From contig CM030936.1 of assembly GCA_018136815.1 (NCBI GenBank), forward strand, positions 3,390,524 through 3,454,523: DNA of 64,000 bases. Reading direction: 5' to 3'. This document shows, piece after piece, positions 40,324 to 49,578 of this stretch. The notes under the pieces are model-generated. The model worked only from the letters and a program-made list of their open reading frames with translations, was not told the DNA's origin and did no database searches. Each line of letters starts with the position of its first letter. Position 1 is the first letter of the stretch. Made by a program: the position numbers and the translations under genes. This stretch comes from Isochrysis galbana (Eukaryota > Haptophyta > Isochrysidales > Isochrysidaceae).

Positions 40324-43248
40324 TCATTTGTCCTGAAAAAGTGCACGTACAGGCCGAAGTCGAGGCATCCGTTCTGTTGAAAGTAGCGCTTCATGGGACG
40401 CTTGAACGAGCTCCTTGGTGGTGTGGGAATGCAGGGCGGGTGCATTGGCCGTGGCGCACAACTGATCTCGTCTCGTGCGTTCAGCGCATTCAGGTAGGGT
40501 CTGAGCGCAGTCGGCATCCTCAAAGGCTAAAGTGCGACGATGCAAAGTCCGGTCCATGGTCGCACATGAAGCAGATTCATCTGGCAGAGGCCGCGTCGCC
40601 GAATCGACACATGGAGCTGAGCAAGGACGCACCTTTTCGTCGCCGTGCTCGAAAAGAAGAGGGGCGCTTGACGTGAAGCGGTGGGCCCTGTCCACAGCGT
40701 GTTCAGCGGCCGTAAAGGCGGCTGCGTCGTGACGGCCGTCGTCGTTGAGAACATAGTGAGCAGGAGCACCATTCTTCGCCGATGCAGGAGACATATCACG
40801 TCGTCGTTTAGACGCAACGGCAGTGCGATCATTCCTTTTGGTCGACAGGTATGGTGATGGAAGTGGTACAGATGGAGGCGAGCCACCAACACTGCGCGAC
40901 GTCCTCCCGGCGCCGGAACTCGTGCCATTTGCCGTTGGAGTGTTATGTAAATAAATCGGCTGAAGCTTTGCCCTCGACACCTGCCCAGCTTGGTTGCCTC
41001 CTGCATTCGGCGTGCACCCGTGGCGGGAGAGCTGCATGCATGGACCGTTGACACGACTACCGTAGGGCCCATAAGATGCCATTTGACATGACGGCACGGT
41101 TTCGGAAGGCCTTGCGTGATACATTCGAAGGCGAACCGGGCGCCCCCCATGCCTTTCGCTGTGCCAATCGGAGATCGCGCGAGATTGCTGCGCACAACCC
41201 GGCTCGGAGCCGACTGAGGGTGGAGCCGAGGATGCGCCCGACTGCGTGTGGCGATACGTTCGGGATAGTGGCGAATTCTGGTTTGATGTGCTCGTCCCTC
41301 TGGAGCTTCCACAGCCGAAAGGAGGCTTACGACCAATAGCGAGAGAGCTCGGGGGTGAGGCAACTTCTGCAGCCAAAGAGGTGCCCCATGCGCAAAGCCT
41401 TTGCGGCGCCGGAAACAGTCGTTGTCGTGCTGCACAAGTCGGCGATCGGTGTGCCTCCATCGAATTTGAGTCTTGAGCCATTCCGATTTGAGGGCGATCG
41501 ACCTCCACAAATGATCCAGATTTGCATGCTGCTAATATGTTTCCTCGCGGCGCAGCGCCGTCGTTGTGTGCATTCCGCAACGGCGTTCGTGGCAGCGGCT
41601 GTGGAAAAGGCGCAGGCGTCTCGTCAGCACTGTAGCTGTCGTGATGACGGAGGCCGGGCGCAATATGCTCCGGCGCTTGGCCCTGAGAATGGCTCGTCCG
41701 CAACTGCTGCCTCTTCACGACCCCACTGTCCGACGTAAGGGGCGCGTCAAGGAGCTGATGGCGCCTAGATGGCGGACGGAAGCACGGGCTTAGGCAGCTC
41801 CCATGACCCAGATATGAGCAATCTTTGGACCTACGCGCTGCTTTAGCATGCAACGAAGCTGTGTGCTGAGCAGAATCGATGCAAGAACCTCTACCAGCGG
41901 CACATCCATGCTCACAACCATGCGTGTGAATTCCACTCGGTTGTCCAATGTCGACATTACCCTGAAGTGCCGCGGTCTCATTAGCCGCCATCCGGAAGGG
42001 AGAGGCTAGTCGCTGCCTGAGCTGTGGCATCTCTTGCTGCAGATGCTGTCTCCACTCAGCGGCCGTTGACGGGCGCCGATGAGGATCGTGTGTGGGATGC
42101 GCCGACGGATCTCCGCCTGCTTTCCCGGACCCTTCACTTCCACAAACTCTCGCGCTAGTCCCCGATGATGGCGGAGGCTGTGCTCCGATTCGCGGAGGGC
42201 TCGCCCTCGATGGCTCACGCTGTCGCGGAGAGCAGCCATGTGCGCAACCGTCCAAGCTGCGCCGGTCGATGTCCGAGAGCCTTGACTCACCCATCGGCTC
42301 TGAGAGCATAGTCGAGCCGCCGTGAAGAGCACCATGAGGTCCTTGTGATCTATTGGGCTGCTGCGCTATCCGCCTGGCATGCTGTCTCAGCTCTGCTTCG
42401 AGCGCCACCACCTGCCGGCGCTCTGCCTCAAGTTCGCTTTCAAGCAAGTGTACCATCTGCCGCCAATCGCGATCTGACCGTCTGAGCTCCTCGCCCAGCC
42501 GCCGAATCTCGTCTAGCTTTTCGCGACAAGTTGGACAGGGCGGCCGACTCGGCTGCCCGCTACCTGCAGAGGATGAGCGACATCCGGTGCTGTCTGGCCT
42601 TGCGACCCCCAGTGCGGAGCGCATACCTGGTTGCTGCCAGTCCACACGCTCTGTCTGTGTCCCCACTGACGCAGAATGCCGTGACAGAGTGTTATCCCGG
42701 GACACATCGCTCATCTGCTCTCTTCTTCTCCTTTGCGAAGATGCTTTTGCACGCTGCAACGCAGCAATCGCGGCCTTATTCACTCGTGCGTCGATTTCTG
42801 CCCGAAGAGCGGCGCTCCGTACAGCTGACGCGCTAGCGCTCGGTGCGGCCGTACTTGAAAGCGAGAGAGCGCGGCATGCAGGAGCCAGAGTCTGCTGTAC
42901 TTGGCTCGCTCTGTCCGCCTGCTGAGGCGAGTTGGCCGCAGCGGGGGTAGCCTTAGCGATGTCAAATGGCTCCGGTGCGACGTACTCTGAGCGCTGGCTC
43001 CGGACCTCGAGTGAGCGGCTTGCGTGGGCGGTGGCCGGCGGTCGAAGCGGCAGGATTGGGGAGCGCTGTGGTGGCGCATGACTCGTCCGCCCGCCCCCGG
43101 CGCCCGCACGATCCCTCTCTGCCTCTCTAAGCGCACGGTGCGGCAGATGGAGCGGTGCCGGAAGCCCAGGGGGAGGAGAAGGAGGCCTCTTACCGCCCAT
43201 ACGGCGGCGCAGCAGGTCGACATAGCTGGGCGGAGGCTCCCCACCCAT
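40324..43248 (-). CDS. Long coiled-coil/disordered protein of unknown family with a TQT motif
   Basis: A single exon of 974 aa, the longest open frame in the window. The N-terminal 100 residues are Pro/Arg-rich (SYVDLLRRRMGGKRPPSPPP). Residues about 140-200 are helical and basic (AALRAEIDARVNKAAIAALQ; SSQRRRREQ) followed by SVGTQTERVDW, a candidate LC8-binding TQT motif. Around 232-295, after CPTCREKLDEIRRL, is a convincing coiled coil (GEELRRSDRDWRQMVHLLES then ELEAERRQVVALEAELRQHA). The remaining about 670 residues are Ser/Arg/His-rich and probably disordered. It shares the order basic helix, TQT, coiled coil with the 24282 gene, without clear sequence identity. No function is assigned. A polypyrimidine leader precedes the start on the coding strand. 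Confidence 0.72.
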   Translation of the reverse strand: MGGEPPPSYVDLLRRRMGGKRPPSPPPGLPAPLHLPHRALREAERDRAGAGGGRTSHAPPQRSPILPLRPPATAHASRSLEVRSQRSEYVAPEPFDIAKATPAAANSPQQADRASQVQQTLAPACRALSLSSTAAPSASASAVRSAALRAEIDARVNKAAIAALQRAKASSQRRRREQMSDVSRDNTLSRHSASVGTQTERVDWQQPGMRSALGVARPDSTGCRSSSAGSGQPSRPPCPTCREKLDEIRRLGEELRRSDRDWRQMVHLLESELEAERRQVVALEAELRQHARRIAQQPNRSQGPHGALHGGSTMLSEPMGESRLSDIDRRSLDGCAHGCSPRQREPSRASPPRIGAQPPPSSGTSARVCGSEGSGKAGGDPSAHPTHDPHRRPSTAAEWRQHLQQEMPQLRQRLASPFRMAANETAALQGNVDIGQPSGIHTHGCEHGCAAGRGSCIDSAQHTASLHAKAARRSKDCSYLGHGSCLSPCFRPPSRRHQLLDAPLTSDSGVVKRQQLRTSHSQGQAPEHIAPGLRHHDSYSADETPAPFPQPLPRTPLRNAHNDGAAPRGNILAACKSGSFVEVDRPQIGMAQDSNSMEAHRSPTCAARQRLFPAPQRLCAWGTSLAAEVASPPSSLAIGRKPPFGCGSSRGTSTSNQNSPLSRTYRHTQSGASSAPPSVGSEPGCAQQSRAISDWHSERHGGRPVRLRMYHARPSETVPSCQMASYGPYGSRVNGPCMQLSRHGCTPNAGGNQAGQVSRAKLQPIYLHNTPTANGTSSGAGRTSRSVGGSPPSVPLPSPYLSTKRNDRTAVASKRRRDMSPASAKNGAPAHYVLNDDGRHDAAAFTAAEHAVDRAHRFTSSAPLLFEHGDEKVRPCSAPCVDSATRPLPDESASCATMDRTLHRRTLAFEDADCAQTLPECAERTRRDQLCATANAPALHSHTTKELVQASHEALLSTERMPRLRPVRALFQDK

Positions 43249-43259
43249 CGGTGGGCCTC

Positions 43260-43600
43260 TTGCCTATGCGCAGCAAGAGAGAGAGGATGGGAGGGAGGGA
43301 GGGTAAGGGGAAAAGAGAGAGGGGGGGGGGAGAAAGAAGGCAAGGAGGGAGAGAAATTGGGGGGGGGGGGGGGGGGGGGGGAGAGAGAGAGGGAGGGAGA
43401 GAGGGAGAGAGGGAGAGAGGGAGAGAGAGAGGGAGAGAGGGAGAGGGGGGAGGGGAGAGAGAGAGAGAAGGAGAGAAGAGAGAGAGAAGAGAGAGAGAGA
43501 AGGGGGGGGGAGAGAGAGAGAGACTCACGCCGCTCACACGTCTTATTGTATTGCTCGGCGCCTCTGCTCTCTCTCTCTCCCCCCCCCTCTCCTTTCCTCT
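43260..43600 (-). promoter_or_regulatory. Polypyrimidine leader of the 40324-43248 gene
   Basis: On the coding strand this is CT/C-rich, with a C run at 43359-43380 and CTCTCC repeats. It mirrors the tracts before other genes. Confidence 0.4.
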
Positions 43601-44984
43601 TTTCCTTGGTGACATCGCATTTATTATGATTCCTTGGGGTTCCACCATGCTGCGCTGCTCTTCTTGCTCCACTTCTCTCCTGCGCGTTCCCCCCCCTACC
43701 GGTCGGCGATACTCCCACACGATCGGCCGAGGAATTCAATTTTAAATTAGAGCCTGGATGAAGGCGGACTAGCTATTACTAGAGAAGTACGTACGTACGT
43801 ACTACTAGTACACTAGTACACGTCTTTTTCATATTCTTGCCGCGCAGGCAGGACGCAGGCCAAGCCTTGGAATTACTACTGACTACTGTCACACGTGCGC
43901 TCCTCACACCCACGCCCCCGGCCCTTTTCCCCCGCCATCAGCCATCAGGCGATTCCCACCGTGCACTCTTTGGGTCTTTGGGGGGGGGGGGGGGGGGTCG
44001 CATTCCGTATTCCGTCGAAAGTGGGACAAAAGGCAAAAGGCGCATTCCGTCCCTAGATCTAGATGTCGTGAAACACGGCAGGGTGGGGCTCCAAACACAG
44101 CAAATACGGCCTGTTTTGGGCTATTCTAGAGACACGGGAACCTCACAAACCCGGCATGCTGCTAGGGAGGGGGAGGGCGTTTGAAACACGGTGAAAACGA
44201 AAACGGGCTGTTTGCTGTTTTTGGCCTCTGTCCCTCTATCCCTCTGTCCCTGTCTATCCTCTGTACAAACACGGTAAACCCGTGTTTACCATGTAGGATT
44301 CCGTCGAAAGAGGACCATGCGAACATTTGTATTTTTAACATTAGGACTGGGAACATGTTTGACGATTGACGACAGGTAACATGTTAACACCCCACCACCC
44401 TCTGATTTGGCGCTAACACGTGGATAGGCCGAGGGCCCGAAGGGCCCGAGGCACGTTAATACCTTGGGCGGCAATAATAATAATCAATGTTATATCCTAG
44501 CCAACCCCACTAGCTAATTGGACATAACGTTTCAGTCCCGGAATCCCGCCATGCGCCATGCCTGATGGGCCAGGTGTCCGAGTGCTACCGGGGGGAGGGG
44601 GCACTGCCCCCTCCCCTCGATATCTGTCCTCCCCCCAGTGCACGCACCGACCCCGCGCACCCCAGCGCGTCCTCTCCTCGAGTCCACGCTGGGGGAAACC
44701 CCCTTTCGGGTAAAAGCAACGCAGGGGGGGGGGGGGGGCACTCGTGAGATAGGGGCCCAGAAGCGCTAATCTCCCTCGCTAGAGCGAGTGGCGAGTGGCC
44801 ACGGCGAGCCGCGGCCCTTCCCTCCTGGCTCTGGCGCCCCCGTCTTCTCTTACCCAAACGGGGCGAGAAGACACGTTTCTGCCGAAGGGGAGAGCTGCCG
44901 CTCCCCCCTCCCCTCCCTCTTCCCTTTTCCTCCTCTCTTCCCTGCGGCGGGAGCCCATGGCGCTCGCCTGCGGCCCCTCTTCAG
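43601..44984. other. Repeat debris, no gene
   Basis: 43820-43990 resembles LINE-B 3' sequence on the minus strand (CATATTCTTGCCGCGC; the CCCCCGCCATCAG block; CACCGTGCACT). ATTCCGTCGAAAG occurs at 44008 and ATTCCGTCGAAAGAGGACCA at 44296, a word also seen at 1529 (inverted), 35066 (inverted, variant) and 51664. GTACGTACGTACTACTAGTA lies near 43789. Confidence 0.5.
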
Positions 44985-45060
44985 GTCCCCAGATGGCCTG
45001 CAGGGCCTGGGAGCACAGCTCAGGGGGCAGGTGAGGCTGGGGCATGGCCCTGGCCCCTCC
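44985..45060 (+). repeat. CAGCTCAGGGGGCAG dispersed block, copy 3
   Basis: ACAGCTCAGGGGGCAG followed by GTGAGGCTGGGGCATGGCCC; related copies at 7321 and 37057. Non-coding. Confidence 0.5.
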
Positions 45061-45242
45061 TGCCTCTCCCTCGCTGGCGCTCCGAGCCCCTGCGGGTCGA
45101 CTGGAGCTTGCTGGGGGGTCTTGAACAGGGTGGCCCAGGGGGAGGAGGGGCTGGTCAGAGGAATGGGCAGGCCACGACGGGCCAGGGCGGGCGAGTCAGG
45201 CGGGCCTATGGGGAGAGGAATGGGTCAGCAGGGCTGTGTGCT

Positions 45243-45362
45243 CCTGGCACGCCATTAGGCGTGCCAGGAGGGTGGGTGGATCCTCCCCCACGGCAGGGGA
45301 GGAGTGGAGAGAGAGGGGGGCTCGTGCCCCCGCATGGGCGAACTAAGTATAAATTTAGTTGA
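45243..45362 (+). repeat. Dispersed palindrome-ended repeat, copy 3
   Basis: The copy is preceded by a perfect hairpin CTGGCACGCC-ATTA-GGCGTGCCAG. It has GGTGGATCCTCCCCCACGGC, AGGGGAGGAGTGGAG, GGGGGCTCGTGCCCCC, and ends in ATGGGCGAACTAAGTATAAA and TTTAGTT. Same block order as 4440 and 33374. Confidence 0.7.
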
Positions 45363-45715
45363 ATACCTTGGGCGGCAGGGGGGGGGTGTTAACTGGGTGT
45401 TTGCGGGGGTCCCGGCCGGCGCGGCTGAGCGCGCCCGGCCCGGCCGGCCGGCCGGCCCAATCAGCCGGCGTGCCAGCCTAGCAAGTGCTGTGAGCGTGGG
45501 TGGTGGGTGGTGGGTTCACGCGAGAAACCGTATAGCGACTCTTAATAGATTGTTCTTAGTTAGACATAGTCACACACCCCACAACCTTCCACCTTGCTAC
45601 TACCACCGCCCACCGCCTCACACATGTGTGACACATGCGGCCAGCCACCGACAGCAGATACATACAAGAAGCACTAGGTCGCAGGGCGTAGCAAGCGGAT
45701 GCGCACACACTCACG
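45363..45715. other. Spacer, no gene
   Basis: GC-rich, with GGCCGGCCGGCCGG at 45441; 45500-45715 is unremarkable. It lies at the 3' side of the hAT fragment. Confidence 0.35.
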
Positions 45716-46005
45716 TCACACCCACACGTAAAAGTTCACTCTGAATTTGCAGCCGCCAACATGCAGTGCTCTATCTAGGGTGTTGTCGCTCTGTGCAACC
45801 TTCATATCGTCGTGCATCTTTCCCGCCTTGCCAAACATTCTTTCTACCCCTGCCGAGCTTGCCGGCCGGCCCAGGTATTGACGGGCCATCCGCGCCAAGG
45901 TTGGGAGGCCAGCTGGCCGGCCGCTTGCAGCATCGGCGGGAAGGGAATGGTCGCGCGCTTTCCACCACTGGAGAACATCTAGATCCAGGTTTGTGTCAGA
46001 GCAAG
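45716..46005 (-). pseudogene. hAT transposase C-terminal domain, longest fragment
   Basis: The minus-strand frame reads TNLDLDVLQWWKARDHSLPA, GLPTLARMARQYLGRPASSA, GVERMFGKAGKMHDDMKVAQ and SDNTLDRALHVGGCKF. It shows the full hATC arrangement: the WW(K/R) motif, then P.LA.MARQYL, then the ERxF core and Leu-rich helix. ERMFGKAG replaces the usual ERVFS. No upstream catalytic part was found in 46006-46500. It shares lineage with the 9558-9655 fragment. Confidence 0.8.
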
Positions 46006-47709
46006 GCTCATCTCACTCTTGGTGATGGCCTGCGAGGGCGCGCCGGCAGCTAGCGCGGAGTGCGGTTCTTGCGGGGAGCTCATGGAGCTTTCCTCGGGGG
46101 TGACTACGGGCATGGTGATCGACGCACGACGCACGACGCACGGAGGGCGTGGAAGTGTGGAAGGAGGCTTGTGGGAGGTGGTGGCAGGCGACTGGGGGTG
46201 GCTCAGGCGCGTGCTTGGCTTGTATTGACTCGTTGACTCGGGGTATAGACTCGGGAACTCGGGGGGACTCGCTTGGGAACACGGTGGGACTCGACGAAGT
46301 TGCTACAAAATCACTCACAAGAAACCCAAACCCCAACGACCTTGGGCTCAGAAAACTAACGTAAACACTCCGGAATCATACGATAAACAAACCCTCCCCG
46401 TGCGACGAAGGCTGAGGTCGCGATCGCTCGTCATGCGCGAAGAAATACGGAAAGAGAGCGCAAAACTACGCAAACGAAGGGTTCGAACTATCGTTAAAGT
46501 GAAACTCGTCCGCTGAAGCCAACGCGGAGGGTCGAGGAGAGATCCAAAATCGCGCCGGGGGAAGAAGGCGATGTGCGGAGAGACCTTCTAGACAAGCAAC
46601 GAGCAAGGGGCGACGAAACAAGACGCGAGACGCGAGGCACGTGCTCCTTCTCGAAAAACACGCGGTAGTGCCAAACATTGCCGGCCCGAGAGAGGCCGCC
46701 GTTGAGAATGGCGTGATTTACCATCGCGGTTATAACAGTAGAGCGGAAAATAGCGAAATAGCCTGCAGAGGCTCGCGAATGCGACACCTCTGCAGCCTCG
46801 CGCCTACCACCCCACGCCTCACCCGAGAGAGAAGGCCCTCCTGCGTTCCTCCTATTTCCTGCTCGTCACCCTCCAGCTCCAGCTTTCTCTCGTCCTCCCT
46901 CTCCCTCACGATGGACGATGGTGGCGACTCGGCGCTCGGCGCGCATATCCGGTTGAACGTCCACATGTCCCAAGGGGGTTTGCGGCGTCTTTGCGACCCC
47001 ATTCGTATACCTTGTACCTTGCTTGAAATTTGTTAGCGTTGGTTTTTCCTCCCCTCACTTTCTCGTGGAGTTCTACCCAGTATAGAGATCGTTGTAAACT
47101 TTTGTAGTTTGTAGTGCCGGGTTATGAGTGCCGAATCATCGGCAAGTTGCGCAAAGTGGCCGACTCTTAAGCTGTAGCCGATTAGGTTCACCCCGTTGAT
47201 GTCGTCGTCGCCATTGACCATTGATGGCGTGGCCCAAAGCCGCGCGAGAAGCGAGATTATTAAAAGGGCTTTCCCCCCCTAGCCCTCTCATGTGAAGCCT
47301 ACATGCGACATGCCGATGCAAGCCGGTGATGCTGTTTCCATCACATATCTAGCTGCCATGATCGCCCAAGCAGTAACAGCCGCGAACCAACATCTGAGCA
47401 CCCACGCACACGGAACGCGACACGGCAGGCGGGATGCCGCAACCCTCCATCCCTACCCACTGAGTGGTGCTGCAGCAACACCTCAACAAAACACCCGCAC
47501 CCATTCGAGTCACGCTCTACAGGTTGCTCGCAGTCTAGCGCGACGCATGCACTCGTACTGCGCACACATTGAACATTGGCGCACGGTGGCATGCACCATC
47601 ACAACGTTATCCTAACTGCTGCTTCGCCCTCGCCAATGCACTGCACGTGTTGGGCGCCTGCGCGAGCTTCCCCGAGAGCCTACCAAAGGGGGGACCTCGC
47701 ACGGCCGGT
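46006..47709. other. Intergenic, no gene recognised
   Basis: 46380-46640 is A-rich and unlike its surroundings; ACGACGCACGACGCACGG occurs at about 46122. Short frames appear on both strands without motifs. 47000-47290 has TTGTAGTTTGTAGTG-type sequence. The right end is the 3' flank of CPN20. Confidence 0.4.
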
Positions 47710-48871
47710 TCACCACTTCGCAATGCAGTCCGATGCGCTGACAACCTTATACTTTCCGCCAACGAGCGTCACATCCGACCCTGCAAAGCTTTGGAACATC
47801 ACGTTGTCACCCTTTGACACATCCATCGGCGCGACTCCGCCCATCGAAGTCTGGCGGCCTGGCCCCACCGCAATAACCTCACCCTGAGGAGCCGCATCGT
47901 TGTCGCCCACAGCAATAGCGATGCCCGAGGAGGTGGACGTCGCCGACCTATGATGACGGGGAAGCCAATCAGTCACACATGGGTGTCGTGCGGTCACAAC
48001 GTCGTGCCGGCGTGAGCCATCCAGAATTGGGGGCAGGTACGTGTGGGTGGCTTGCACGGCATGTTAGTGCCTTGCCCCACTCATCCGTCCTCCCAAGGAG
48101 AGAGAGATCCGGGAATGCTGGCGATGAGAATCGCCAGGTCGCCACGCCATTCCCAACGTCACAACTCCAACGGAAGCACCCGACGCGGGCCCTCATGATT
48201 TGGTGCTGGGGTAATGCTTACTCGGCAAGCTTGATCAGCAAAAGATCGCGCAGCGGGCGGAACGACTCTGGCGACCCCGATACGCCGCCCTCGAATACTC
48301 CCAAGATGGATTCGTCCGCAATGAACTGATGCGCAGAGCCACAATACTCGACCTGCTCGCCAACATCGCCACTAAGGAGGACGAGATCACCCACCTTGAC
48401 CTGCCACACGAGTCGTAGGGCGACGCGCACACATGAGTTGTGTGGGATGTGTGGAAGTGATGGTATGCTCAGCCCTCAAACTGGCCACAACGCCTAGCGC
48501 TCACGCGGGCTGAGCGTCAGCGGGAGCTCAGGCCTCCTGTGCCCGCGGAGTGTTAGCGGAGGGCGAATGCTCACCCCGACCGGCATGATGACGCCAGTGT
48601 CTGGGTGGACACGCCCCTCTCCGACAGCGACCACCACTCCCTCTCGCGGCTTCTCGGCGTTCTCAGTGGCGAGGAAGAGGCCGCCCTTGGTCGACTCGTC
48701 CGCCTTGGCCAATTTGACCAGCGCCTGTGAGTTGACAGGCTGGATGGGCCCCGGCAGTGGAAAGCTGTTGAGAGAGAAGGTCTGCTGCATCGTTGGCTGT
48801 GGTGCCCGCAGCTGCGCTCCGAGTGGTGCGCCGAGCTGGTAGCCGAGGAGGGCAAGGAGCGAGGCGAGCAT
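47710..48871 (-). CDS. CPN20: Plastid co-chaperonin CPN20 (two fused cpn10 domains), three exons
   Basis: Exons 48871-48575, 48400-48222 and 47947-47710, with introns GTGAGC...GGCAG (phase 0) and GTAAGC...CATAG (phase 2), give about 237 aa. Cpn10 domain 1: QALVKLAKADESTKGGLFLA, EKPREGVVVAVGEGRVHPDT and, over the splice, VG|VKVGDLVLLSG, then ESILGVFEGG. Domain 2: FRPLRDLLLIKLAE|SATSTS, GEVIAVGPGRQTSMGG, APMDVSKGDNVMFQSFAGSD and KYKVVSASDCIA. Cpn20 caps the plastid Cpn60 folding chamber. The mobile loop of domain 1 (ESTKGGLFL) is kept; in domain 2 it is SATSTSSGIAI. The N-terminus MLASLLALLGYQLGAPLGAQ is hydrophobic, fitting the signal part of a bipartite plastid leader of a complex-plastid alga. 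The frame is open further upstream, so the start is the best guess. Confidence 0.95.
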
Positions 48872-49578
48872 GCTGTCCCGCGGGGAGCGGAGGGGAGGAA
48901 AGAGAAGCGGAAGAGGGAGGGTCGCCGGAAGGGCGCGGGTGGCGCTGAGAGAGAAGGAGAGAGAGGAAGAGGAAGAGAGAGAGAGAGTCTCTCTTGGCGC
49001 GTCGGCGAGGCGATCGATCTGGAGGAGACGAGGTCGGCGGGGGCCCACCCGGCTCCCCCTCGGTATCTTCCCCTCCCCCGCACCCGCCCTCCCCCCCCTT
49101 TCGGTATCTCCTCCTCCCCTTTCCCCGCAGCCTCGTCGCGCGACCTCTCTTCTTTTCTCTCTCTCTCTCTCCCTCCCTCTTCCTCTCTCCGCCTCCGCTT
49201 CTCCAACCGCTTCCTAACCTCCTCCATCCTCTCTCTTCCTCTTCTTATTCTTCCCCTCTCTTCCCCCTCTCTCGTCTCCTTTATCGCCTGTCCTCCGTAA
49301 GCCATTCTTCCCCTTCCATCATTTTCCGGTATCTCCTCTCAAGTCTCACCTTCCACCCACCCTCCCCCCAGAGAGAAGAGAGAGAGGAGGGGGAAGAGAG
49401 GGTGTAGGGAGGGAGGGAGGGAAAGAAAGAGAAGAGAGAGAGAGAGAGAACAGCGAGAGAGGTGGAGAGAGAAGAGAGAGGGAGAGAGGGGGAAGAGAAG
49501 ACAGGGAGAGAAGAGAGAGAGAGAAGAGAGAGAGGGAGAGCGAGCGAGCGAGAGAGCAGCGAGAGCGCTCGTGAGGCC
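48872..49578. promoter_or_regulatory. Divergent promoter region between CPN20 and the KH-domain gene
   Basis: About 700 bp between two outward-facing starts. Purine-rich 48880-49000, pyrimidine-rich 49080-49275 and purine-rich again 49375-49565, so each gene may have its own leader. On the coding strand CPN20 has the usual CT tract; the KH gene has a GA tract, the exception in this window. Confidence 0.45.

Noticed and set aside
40532-43629. Plus-strand and alternative minus-strand frames over the 974-aa gene
   Set aside because: Overlapping shadows without motifs; the 974-aa frame has the coiled coil and continuous length.
46400-46800. Possible gene in the A-rich stretch
   Set aside because: Frames are short, on both strands, and have no start-proximal CT tract, motif or second copy.
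49462-49578. Extending the KH-domain gene upstream to 49462
   Set aside because: The extension is a GA-repeat-encoded Arg/Glu run; MATSDTPPPS at 49579 is a natural N-terminus.
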